Source of the DNA: Crotophaga sulcirostris
Lineage: Eukaryota; Chordata; Aves; Cuculiformes; Crotophagidae
DNA length: 64,000 nucleotides
Direction of reading: 5' to 3'
NCBI GenBank assembly: GCA_013397455.1
Contig: VYZB01000095.1
Coordinates: forward strand, 1,050,446-1,114,445
A model generated the notes under the pieces. The model was not told the DNA's origin and ran no database searches. It was given only the letters and a program-made list of their open reading frames with translations. Of the stretch, positions 23,691 through 35,280 are shown piece after piece. The number at the start of each line of letters is the position of its first letter. The stretch's first letter is position 1. A program made the translations under genes and the position numbers.

Positions 23691-26600
23691 ACCCTTTACT
23701 GTTTATTGTCTGGCTTAGAGAAAAGGTCACATTGGCTCCTAACTCCTAGTCCTGGATCTTTACCTCTTCCTTTAGATCTTAGAGGTCACTGAAAGAGAAG
23801 AATATAAGGCACAGGGCCTTGCAATACTTATTTTTTCAGCTGGTAACATTGTTCCTTTAGCTCCATTTTCTTTTTATATGGAGCTGTAGAAATTACAGAC
23901 CAAAGAGGAGCTTTTATCCCAAATTGTCAAAAGCACAGTGATGACAAGTTATTGCTGAAGCACCACAAGATTCACTGTGGTGCTTTGTGCAGAAAATTCC
24001 ACTGGATCCAGGAAGAAATATCAGAACTTCAGAGAGGAGACTTTTATCATGCTGTGCATTTACTGTGTCTAGCACAATAGGATTCTGGCTCTTGGCTGAG
24101 GGATATCTTGCTTATTCCAGTATAGATAATACATATTAACAATAAATATTTGCTGAGGCACGCTGATAAAGCAGTACAAATTTTCACCTGTGTCCTTGCC
24201 TAGAATTTCCAGTTAGAAAATCTGATGCCATAGCAGGTGGAGATGACAGTGAGCACAGGTCTGATCTAAGGTGGGAGGTGATAGAGAAAGGGAAAGGATC
24301 ATAACTTTACGGCTGTGTCTCGTGAAGTGAGAGTACATATAATTCCAGCCATAATTCCAACCCCTTCATCTACGTTTGGAGTAGAGTAGCACTTGGTTGA
24401 TCAGGAAGCCAGTACTTCTAAACAATGTTACTAAATGTTTTAAATAATAAATGTTATTTAATTTCCTTATGCCTTAGTCTTCTCATGGGGATTATGATAT
24501 TTAAAACTTGGTAAACATGAACAAAGAGCCTAAGGTGAAACATGAAGTAAATGTAATCTTTGTAATGTGAGCAAGAGTCCAGTTTTAAATCCCTTTTACA
24601 TTTATTTTACTAGCCCAAAGGTAATCTCTACACTCTATTATAATGGAACTTCACTGGTATAATGAGAAGCTAGCTATTCAATGCAGTCCTCATCAACATC
24701 GTGTTTTTTTCACGTTTCTAAACCTTAGTAGAAAATGACATTAACCATTGTATTGAGTCAAGGAGCTGGAGTACAGCAAGGTTAAACACAGTTTTTGCAC
24801 TAAAAAGGAAAATGAGATTTAGATTAAAATGCTGAAGTAAAAAAAAAGTTAGATAAATACACTGGGTGAAATGAAACATTAAAATTAAATGACTAGCATG
24901 GGTGGGTGAAGTTCAATACAAGTGTAATATAAGAGTGTTTAAGATGAGAAGGTTTTTACCCAACAGTGAATTGGCTAATGACGTTGCTAATGTGGGATCC
25001 TGCGTTGACAGTGTTTCTGAAGGCAGATACTGTCCTAATGTTGCTACTTTGAGAGCTACAATTATATATAAAAAGAACATGCTATTCATCAGTGCATATT
25101 ATCCATCATTATACAGTCTTTTTTATATTTCTCATCTTTGTTGTTAGCAATCTATAGAAGTGGAAAGGACTGGTATTTGAATGGAAGACCGGCTCAAAGA
25201 TGCAGATAGCTCAGAATCTGACCAACATTATCCTTTCAGTGTTCCTTTGAGGAAAAAAAGAGGAAAAAAAACCTAAACTAGTTGATAGATGAAACCAAGT
25301 GTATGATCAAAAAGATTTCCAGACAGAGATCAATATTTACTAACTTACTTCATGCAGAAAGGTGAACTGTGCTATTAGCCTGTATGGGCAGAAGTATTAT
25401 TTTGATTATCTTGCTCTTTATACAGAGAAAGTGCAAGTATTCCATTGTAGAAGGCACAAACTAAAATTAATTAATTGTTAATTAATAAAAGTGTAACTAA
25501 TATGCTTATTACTCATTTCCTCCACAGTATCACCCAGGTGTTCCAGTTGTAAAGAGCTGATGTGCTAAGCTCTGTACATGCACTGAATGAAACATTTTTG
25601 TAGGAAAAGAGCATTCGCCGGATGCAATGCCCTCAAAGGGCTCTGATTTTTCTTTCCCAGACATTCTCTAAGGGTAGCTGCCCTTTCTGTGGAAAGGGCT
25701 AACCTACACATTCTCACTAAGCTGTTCTCTTCTGCATGTTGTTTAAGAACTGTGTGAAAAATGGTGTCAATTCAATAAGCATCTAACTATAGAAAAGCAC
25801 CTGCTTTCTGTTTCCAGCCAAGATCAGCCCCAATTTGAAGACTAGTTGGTTAACTTGCATGCTGGGTAACACAACTCCCTGATGTTTGCTCATACAGTAA
25901 TAGAAGCAAAAGAGAGGAATTCTTTCAGATCCATCTAGGTGACATGGAAACCTAAGTCCTGATGTAAAAGGGATATAGGAATTACAGCTGAGCAGGTAAT
26001 GAATTGTGAACAAAATATTTCAACACTTAAGAAGCTTCACTACAACTGCAGTACTGTTTAATTTTTTACTAGAATTTATATTTCTAATCAAAACCACATT
26101 TTAAAGGTTTTTGTCTATTCTGAAATAGAACTTTGGGGCATAAGAAGTTATTGCATTTATCTCTACCTATTAGAAGCTTTGAGTTACCTGCAAGAAACTG
26201 AGAATCAATATTTTTAGAGAAGGTGGAGACAGAAATGGAGATTCAAGAAAAAAAATCAAATCAACTCTATCTGGAATGTAAGAGAATAGACTCACTGAAA
26301 ACTGATGGAAATCAGGAACTTCTGTGTGTATCTGTGTACATAATTCTGATCCTAAGAAAAAGAGTTGCAGTCTTTCATTTTTAATGTGTATGGATGAAAT
26401 TCAGAGAGGAGACTGATCTGCAAAGCTGGCTTGATTTGGCTATTTTATTGACTTTGTGCCTTCATATATGCAGTCTTGACTGAGGTCAGCTGTGAGAATA
26501 CAGCTGAGATGTAACCTGGAGGGGGCTTGAGAAATTGCTGGAAATGGGTTTACTGGTTAAGTTTCTTAATTTCCTTGGTCTGCCCTTTCTTGAGTGGTGA

Positions 26601-27552
26601 AAAAGATATTATTTTCCCCTTTCCTCTCTATTTCTTAATGAATGTAAATCTGCTGCATTGGAAAACTTCGTATGTCCTGGGATGTAAAAGGTAGGATGCC
26701 TGCTACAGAAGAATAAGTAATAGCAATTGCATGACTAATAGAAAAGAACTGTTGGTGAATCCTCAGTGGAGTTAAGTGATGAGGATGCCTAAATGAACTG
26801 CTCTATCTGCCTACAGATCATTGTGATCCTAATTCTGCATTTTAGCAGTTGTTTGAATGTTACATGGGAGTTCAGAAAGCATTTTTGGACTCAAAAATGA
26901 TAGGAAAAATGTCAGGTATATTGAAAGATATTCTAGCTCCTCAGTTGAGAAGACTCAGTGTTGATTTAGATAAGATTGCACCACATTAATTTAGTAGGAA
27001 TTCTGAATGTCATATATTTTTTCCAATTTGACTGCTGCCCAGAGTCAAACTGTAGCCCTGAGTTCCCATGTTGGCACAGAAGTGTGTAGCCTTTAATTGT
27101 AAAGAGCATCTGTCCCTCTTTACCTCCTGCTTGCCCCATCGGAGGTACATCCCTCAGATGGTGATAAGGAGCAGCCTTAAATTTGATAAAGAAGCTGGCT
27201 GCAATGCAGTCCTGCAGTTTAAATGCCATGACATTTCCTAGTTATTAACATAAGAACATTAATTTAAAATTATGTTCCATGGGGACTGTAGTCTCATATG
27301 GATTGGGACAATTCACTTACTTCTTCAGTGAGACTCAAAGAATTTAAGCTGATTACATTTACAATTAATATGTTCTTTCCAGGAGTAGCATTTTGAGATA
27401 AAACCAGGAGTCAAATTTTGCTCTGAGGTGATGTGACACACCTCAGAGTTCTGCCTAGCCCTTGTGAACATTTCTTATCCTCACTGGCTGTAAGCCAGAG
27501 AAATTGCCTGAGTAAGCCTTCTATGCCTGGTTCTTTAAACAGCCAAATATTT
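23691..27552. other. Unique AT-rich non-coding stretch (contains the MIR-like remnant)
   Basis: Apart from the MIR-like remnant near 24.5 kb, only chance ORFs and AT-rich DNA are seen. A dense TTAATTAA palindrome lies at about 25465-25486. Confidence 0.55.
24450..24545 (+). repeat. MIR-like SINE 3' remnant
   Basis: The sequence 'ttatttaatttccttatgccttagtcttctcat' followed by 'ggggattatgatattt' corresponds to the conserved MIR/CORE-SINE segment 'ttaacctccctatgcctcagtttcctcatctgtaaaatggggataatgatatt' with a short deletion. The match is partial and there is no tRNA-like head. Confidence 0.4.
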
Positions 27553-27640
27553 GGACCCACTCTTGGCTGGTGTAAATTTGCATTGGCCTCATTGCCTTTC
27601 TTGCAGCTATGACAATTTACATCAGCTTGGATCTGCCCTA
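27553..27640. repeat. Ancient amniote palindromic repeat ('GGTGTAAAT' family)
   Basis: The arms 'gctggtgtaaatttgc' (27566-27581) and 'gacaatttacatcagc' (27611-27626) form an imperfect inverted repeat around 'attggcctcattgcc', ending in 'cttggatctgcccta'. This matches, from memory, a widely dispersed old amniote element reading 'gctggtgtaaat..gc..tccattgacttcaatgga..tgatttacaccagctgaggatctggccc'. It is diverged but both arms are clear. Confidence 0.5.
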
Positions 27641-30600
27641 TTGAATATTGAATGGCCTGAAAATGAATGCAAATGACAATTTCGCTGAAGGTGGCTATTT
27701 AAATGTATATATGCCACTCAATACCCTATGATTTAAACTCATTGCAATAAAACAAACATACATACTCGTACCTTTCATGTGCAGTGATTCAGACCCCAAA
27801 ACCTGGAGCACTTGCTTTTAGTTATTACCGTCAAATAATCTAAGAGTTCTGCTAAAACTGGTAGATTGTTTCTATAGTTGTTATGAAATAGAATCTGTTG
27901 TTTTGCAGTAAATTGGAAACTATAACTTGTGGCTTGATTAATCTTTTTTTATGAAACATGGAGGTCATCCCTAACTTCCAGATACTTCGATTCTTCATGC
28001 ATATTAATTTCTAGTAGCCTGGGGTAGAATACACGTATCTCTGTTTCATTTCCACAATTAATAGTTGTAAGACAACACAGATAAAAATGCAAATGAACAA
28101 CATATCTTTATGCTTTTCAACTGGATGTTTACAACTGCAGTTACAGTGAGTTTTAAAACTGCCCAAACAGATTTTCCTGTATTATAAAGATATCTTCATA
28201 AATTATGAATTTTAAGAATTGCTGTCATTTTAAATGCCTATAGTTTTTATATTTGTTGAAACAAATTTGAATATAAATGCAATAGTGTTTTTGCTCTTTT
28301 TAAAATTTCCAGAGTAATACATGATATTAGAATGAAGAGAAACCCATATACATATAAATATGTATGTATACATATCTTTCTTTTCTTCTACAAAGGTTTT
28401 AGAATACACACCCACAAATGTGAGCATTTCTTGCAGTTGTTGCCTCTAAATTCTCCTCCTGGATGTGCTGCTGTGACAACATCTTAGAATCAAATGCAGG
28501 AAAGGAAGTACAAGAACATTGTGGATCTTGACAAAAACACAGGGCTGTTGCAGCTGCAACATAATAGGGGCACTGGGAAATTAAAACTTTTCAGTCTTCC
28601 CTGAGCTGCATTTCTGCAGCTGGTAGCGAGAACTTAATTTTTGATTATGTGTTAGTTAAAAGAAAGCTAATACAGTTAGGAAGGGTATATTCAAACAAGA
28701 ATATAAAGTTTTCATTCACCTTCCCACAATTAAAACAAGAATTGAACTAGGACAAAGTAATAAGGAGCTCATGAACATAGTAAATCTGTGGCTTTAAATG
28801 GACTGTGTTTAAAAATTTTTTCCTCTCTCAGAGACAGGCCAGTCATCAAGAAAAAGGAGATTTTCCTGTCCTTTCTAACAAAGAACCTCCAGTGGCTGAC
28901 ATGGGTTTTCATTTTTGGTTTCGTTCTACAGACCTTATGCCTACGCCTATACTACGTACAAAATGTGAGCCCTCAATTCATCCAGACTGGCTTCATATGT
29001 ACAGGTTTTGAGTGTAGCATCTGGTGATAGTACAGTTTGAGATTACGCTCTGCATGAATACAGGCCACAGGTGATGGGTCTGGGACAAAATTAACCTGGT
29101 ACAAGAATCTACAAGCACACAGGACTGACAGCCTGAATCCTTCATAGTCCATTTTGCTTTGCAGTTTTTCACATCCTCAGTGTAAGGCAAACTAAGCTAA
29201 CTGGGTGGTTAAGGAAATTTATGTTACAGTGGGCTCCAGACTCCTAGACAACAATAAGAGAAGTGACTTCAGATATGACATCTGGAAGCTGAGTTCTGGA
29301 ACTATCGGATCTCTGAGTGTGGCATGCATTTTGCAGTGTAGGCTCTACATATTTGAAGAGCTGGTAGAACAAATTCCTTTACTACACTGCATGGTGTAGC
29401 TACATTAACCAAACTTCACATTTTTTACCAAAATTGTTTTCATAGGAAGTTGTATTGTTACTATCAGTCTTTCCAGGTGTCTAATTATCCCATTATGTAC
29501 TCCTGAATGTCTGTATATTTGCTCATTTTATCTGTCAATCTAAGGTTTTTGTGCTTGCTCAGCTCATCAGTGCTGTATTTGGAAATCGTAATGCCCAAGG
29601 CTGCATGCTGGGTGACTTGTACCTGTGAGTCTAAAATCAGATGCTAGATACTTATATACTTATTTCCCTCCAGAAAAAATAAGGTATCTATGTCCATGAA
29701 TATGGCATGTAGGCAGAGGAGTGTCACCGTATAACTTCAGTCTACTTACACCTACCTGAATATAGGCTCATGATCAGTGTTCTAACTCCAATGGTAATGT
29801 TAAATATTTAATTGAAGGTAGAAATGAAAGCACACTAGGAGCGTTTTCATTAGAAAATTAAGTGACAAGAAAAGTAATAAAGCATATACAGAAAGAAATG
29901 TTGGCTGGGGCAAACAGAAGCTCATGACAGCTCTCAGCAGGCTTCTTTATGTAAAGATAAACAGGTAGTGAATGCTTTTGGAGTGCCATACATTTGTGTA
30001 TGAAGAAGTGTATCCAGCACCATAATCCAAGAAATCAATCCAAACATTGCATCCTTTTTATTTGTCTTTGAACATTAGTAGCAAACTGGCATCAAGACAA
30101 GAGGTAAGCTGGCTTGCCTTTTAGGTTGTTTCCTGACATTTTAGGTTGATATTTCCGTGTGGGTTTCTACAGTTGCTGGCAAGCATAATAACCCAGAGTC
30201 AAGCTGCTAACTCCATTTGACTATGATTCTACTTTTGTTTCAAGATGTATATTAGAGCTTTCTATGATAATAAACAGTTCTGCAGAATTTTTAGTACAGA
30301 CTTCTCATCACATTTTGTGACAGCTTCAGCTGAGCTCTGAAAGCTACACTAAGCGTGTGGCTTACAATCATAGTGAAAAGGGTCTAAATCTCCTGTCAGT
30401 TTTCTAATCACATCTTCATTATTGTAATAATACGTCTACGTTATGCCCTACTGTCAGCTTCTACCTAACTGCCTAAAAAATGGTATTTGTTTCACCTTTT
30501 GCTTTTAGCCATTTTATATACTGGGGAATGCAGTGTCTTCTGATACTCTATCTCTTATTCAAGACAATAACAATTAATAAGATACTTCCTGCTTCTTTCC

Positions 30601-32935
30601 TATCTCACTTTTTAAATCGATCTTCCCTGTTTTTCTACACAGAGGATAATTCATGTGTTCTGAACTCTTACTGTCCTCTCATCTTTATTCTCAAAATAAA
30701 AAAATATGCTCAAGCCACATTTGCCCATGAAAAACAGAGTTGCCTTTGTCAACATAACTACTTCTGAGGATGCTCTGAATGGATTTGTGGCAAATTTCTC
30801 TCTACACTAACAATACTGCAAGAGGTAGCATAGTTGTCTGCTAGGAAGATAATGGTAGTAGAGATTTTGTGCCACCCATCAAAACTGAGAAAGTTTAGTC
30901 TCTTGGCATGGTTGATTTTCAAGGTCTATCATCTGTCTGGTCTTCATCTATAACTTGGGCAACAGGTTTCTTATGCAAGATCTGGACATTCTCTAGTCTG
31001 CTTTTTTTTGCTGAGATAAAGCGTATTCAACTTGCTATGACTAAGCTTCTGTACTGTTAAATTCTTAACATACTCTTCTACTCGTAATTATTAGCTCACA
31101 AAGGCTTGAAGATCCCTTTTACTGTATCAACATCAAGGGATTTATACTGAAAGAGTAACCCCTACTTTTCCCTGAGTTTAGCAAGATCCTAGTCCTGAGG
31201 CATTCCATGGCTATGTTCCTGATTATTAGAAGGTAAGAAGGGCAAAGACACTAAGCCCTAAATTTGTGGCAATTCGCCTCCATGCATATAGATGTGCAGT
31301 GACATCTTGTGATGCGGTAGAGAAAGGAACAGAAGGAATGGTAACATTTTATTTTTTTTTTTGAGAGAGAAGGCTTTATCACTAAAGGAATCCAAGTTCT
31401 TTTATGTTGGAAGAATGGTTAGAGATCCTGAAAATAGTGCCTTATTGTGTTTATTATAGTATTTTGTGTAATATTGTTTTCTTTTTTGTCTTTAACAGTA
31501 CCATCTCTCAAAAATATTAGTAATGGGGAAATACACTGGTTAAGGCAAAAGTAATTACTCGGTTTCCTTTGATCCAATTTATGACAAGTAAAATAAAAAA
31601 GCAAATAATAAAGTTCCTGAATCTGAGCTTTGTTTGTTTCACCTTTCGTCTCGTACCCTCTGCAGAATATAATTAAATCTGCTGTTGGTAGATAAGAAAT
31701 AACGCTGCCTTTTCATCTCGTATACTTATGTGTGCATTTTGCTTTTCTAATGTTGTTTTTCAGAGATACCACTGTGTCTTGTCTTCCTAACAACCTTTGG
31801 GTTGATGTTAACACCAGAACTCCATCTATAGATAGCTGCACAGCCTTCTCAAGCTGTCACTGCGTTCTTCCCACCATCTGTTTGCCATCCCAAAACACTG
31901 GCAAGGTTCTATAGGCCTTCTGTATGGGAGGATTATGTACTACTTGCTCATCGGCTCTGAAACAAGCTTCCAGGTTTGTTGTTACTGGGTTTTTCTCTAT
32001 AATTCTTCTGAATGTGAGAATGTGAGGCAATTCTATTTGTTCTTAGTCCTGCAGCAAGCTTCCAGGTCTTTCTGGTGTTTTGTACTGGGTGATTACAAAC
32101 ACTGTATTCTGATTCAATGCAGTGATTGCAGTAGTTTATAAGGGTGCCCGGATTCTGGAATAAGGAGTTTGGGAGCAAACAATACAGAAAAAAAAAGACA
32201 AAAAAACCCCCGAAAAACAACATCCCAGTCTGCTTCTTGCTTTGGTTGTGATTAGTTTGGCAATGAGCTTTCCTGAAGCTGGGAAGGAACATCACTGTAG
32301 CATTGAAATTATCTCTAAACCTCAGTTAATGGCACAAACTCAGGAAAGTGATTCTCTCTTAATAGAAAAGGGAACTTGCTTTGGTTTAGATTTTTAAACT
32401 TGAACACTTAATAAACTATGAGGAAATGCCATCTACTTGGATTGGCTACTGGAGAGATGAGTTCTGAATTAAGTCCGCAGAATTTATGCTTGAATACTGC
32501 TTCCAATTTCTGCTTCTAGCTAAATGTAAATATTTAGAATATATTTTGCACACCAAATTTGATGTACTAGAGAGTGTAATCTAACTACTAAAATATTTTT
32601 GCCTTATTATTCTACATATGCTATCATTTATACAACTTGTAATAATACCCTAGTTACATAAATATTTAACAACAAATAGTCTCTATGTATTAATCAGGAA
32701 AATTCAAATCCACTGAAACAAGACGAGAAACTTCTATTTAGTGTTTGTTTTCTGTTTGTAGAAAATGGTGAATACCATTTTAATGACCTTTCTTTGCAAG
32801 AAACCTAATTATCTCAACAAATTGACTTTCTGAATAGAACTACTTTTGTCCAGGGAAGTGGAAGGGAAATCAGAACAACAGGAAAGAGAACATTGAGGAC
32901 ATTTTAGATACACACATTGTTCTGCAATGTTACTA
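27641..32935. other. Unique AT-rich non-coding stretch
   Basis: An octamer-type motif ATGCAAAT occurs near 27670. A candidate terminal exon lies at 28832-29011 (separate entry). An AT-rich 'catatacatataaatatgtatgtatacat'-type low-complexity patch lies at about 28345-28378. No repeat family is recognised. Confidence 0.55.
28832..29011 (+). other. Candidate 3'-terminal (or internal) exon (unconfirmed)
   Basis: The acceptor TTTTTTCCTCTCTCAG is followed directly, in phase 0, by 59 open codons ending in TGA at 29009-29011. The translation has a balanced, protein-like composition (for example PVLSNKEPPVADMGFHFWF, and a C-terminus ending HPDWLHMYRF). A weak alternative donor, ACAG|GTTTTG, lies at 29005. 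An AATAAA at 29876-29881 could serve as the polyadenylation signal. I do not recognise the protein. A second frame across the same interval is also open, so chance cannot be excluded. Confidence 0.2.
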
Positions 32936-32956
32936 CCCCCCCCCCCCCCTTTTTTT
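32936..32956 (+). repeat. C14/T7 homopolymer junction
   Basis: Fourteen C are followed directly by seven T, continuing into a T-rich tract to about 32970. It is a simple low-complexity tract, prone to sequencing-length error. Confidence 0.85.
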
Positions 32957-35194
32957 CTTTTATTTTGGGCAGCACTGGGTGTCTTGTGCTCCTCTGGTTT
33001 CTCTGTTTGCTTCTATTCTTTTCTTTCTTGTCTTGAAATGACAAAAGAGGATTTTTATGTTTCTAGTAAGGTTTTTAAGTTACAAATTTGTATAGTATCT
33101 TTACAATTTGATATAGGATATAGGAAGCAAGATAATCTCCATTGCTTCTTTCTAAATAGTCTTTAACCTCAAAAAAGAAACACAATTCTGGTCTTTCAGG
33201 AAGCCTACTGGAGTGACATTGTGGCTGTTATACGTATTATGTGGTTATTGGTGGCTTGAATCTTCAATAATGTCATAGTGTACTCAGGAATGTTTTTCGT
33301 TCGTATACACTGAATGTTGTTTTCTTCACTTGTACTGAATGTGACAATGCAGTCTCTTTGTCAATAAAACAGGCAGTTTATGTTGGCACACACTGATATT
33401 ACAAAGTGAACGTTTTCTGTTGAACACACTGGGTAGTTTCTCAGTCAAAAATTTTAACAACAATGATAGACAAAAGTGTCATTCAAGGTAGGGCATTGTC
33501 CACACCCATTGTTTTTTAATCTCTCTAAATGAAATAACAGTTAAGAAGCTGTTGCATATTGGGGTAGTTGATAAAGCTGGCCCTGCTTAGGGAGCCATTG
33601 CAAAATTGAAGGGTTTAACTGATGCAATAATGCAGATGTTCTTAGTTTTAAAATAATTTTAATTTCAATGTTTTATTCCCCTAGTAGAAACAATTAATGC
33701 TGGTTTAAGGCAATATCTTAGCTATTATATTTCCCAGTGTTCACAGATTCACAAAGAGGAATACAGCAGCTATTGATTTCCATCAGGCCAACTTATAAAT
33801 GTGCTAAATGCACAGATTAGCAGTGTGCCATCTTAGGGAGTAGATGTGTGGAGCATTCCGGCCAAGAGGCACAACATCTAGAGGTATCTCCTTAAAGGCA
33901 AGGAGGTGGTAAGCAAAGATTTAATGAGCCTTAAACTATAAGATTAACACTATGTGTCTCAGGGGAAAAAACCCAGCGTCACAAGAGATCCATCCTAACA
34001 AAAATTCCCCATATAAAAATACCTACTGTCACTACTTGAGTTAAATAAACCATCTAGGCACAAACACATATCTGCTCTGGTAGGCATAAAAGAATGTAAT
34101 AAGATTAAATCACACTCAGTTATATTAGTATACTTGCAAATATAGTCATATCAAGAAAAAGGAAATAAAAATATTATAAAATAAGTTTGTTGTATAGACA
34201 ACGTGCTGAATCTTAGGATCAGGTTTATGCTAATTCACACACTTTTCTTAGAAATCAGATTATGGTGATAAGATACTATTAACTTATTGTAGTATAAGAT
34301 AACCTGTAAAATAGTTCATTTAATACTGAAAAATATATTGTATCATTTGAAAATGATTTTTCAAGAAACTTATTCCAGGGTCTTAACCATTTTTTTTTGT
34401 CTGTATTTCTACTATTGAAATGCTGCGTAACAGTTCATGCATAATTCCTATAGTACTTAAAGGTAAATGAGATACTCTTCTAAAATCAGCCAGGTCTAGA
34501 TTTATTCCTCTGGTTTTAAAGATTGACACTTACTTTCCATGTGTCACAGAGACACAGGACATAGTCTTGCTACATGCTGAATATCTCCTGTATTGTCTGA
34601 GACAATAACATTTTCTCTTTCATGATGAAAACAACATTTTATAGACAGACAACTAAAAAAAAAAACAACTGACTTGACATGAAAGCAGCAAAAGAAATCT
34701 GAAGCAAGCTGTTCACTAGTAAGTCAAACTAGTCTGGAAAACAATAGAAATAACTTTTTATGACCACATCTAGATCTTTTTAATTAAACTATTACTTTAA
34801 TCACACCTACTGATTGGCATCTTATTGTGTGCACTCCAGCGTTGCCAGAGAGGAAAGTTTTTGACTTGAGGAAATGAAATCTGATTTCCAAGTACTCTGG
34901 TATTACCTATCATTTATGTGATACTGAGACTCCATCGAGTTGTCCCTGGGGAAAAAATAATAAAAGAAAATATTTCTTTGCTATTCTTCATGGGAGATAG
35001 GTATGCTTTAAAGTGACAGATCCAGAATCTAAAGAGGCTCTTGAGAGCTTTTCTTACTGAGCCAATAAGGGATAGGTACTCACAATTAAACAACTGGGGT
35101 TTTAAAGTTTTTTTAAACTACAGTTACAATCCAGCAAATTCTCTCTGAAACATATTCCATTTTATCTAAATCCCTAACACTTCAGATCACTTCA
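32957..35194. other. Unique AT-rich non-coding stretch
   Basis: Nothing recognised beyond chance ORFs. Confidence 0.6.
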
Positions 35195-35280
35195 GGCTCT
35201 AGGGACTTGACCTGGGGCAAGCTACTTCCCCTCTCCATGTCTGACTTCGTCATTTGGTAAACAGGAATAAGAAAACTTCC
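35195..35280 (+). repeat. MIR-like SINE remnant
   Basis: The sequence 'agggacttgacctggggcaagctacttcccctctccatgtctgacttcgtcatttggtaaacaggaataag' follows the MIR core 'gtgaccttgggcaagttacttaacctctctgtgcctcagtttcctcatctgtaaaatggggataat' along its length. The tRNA-like head and the 3' tail are not recognisable. Such elements predate the mammal/sauropsid split, consistent with an old copy in a bird. Confidence 0.55.
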
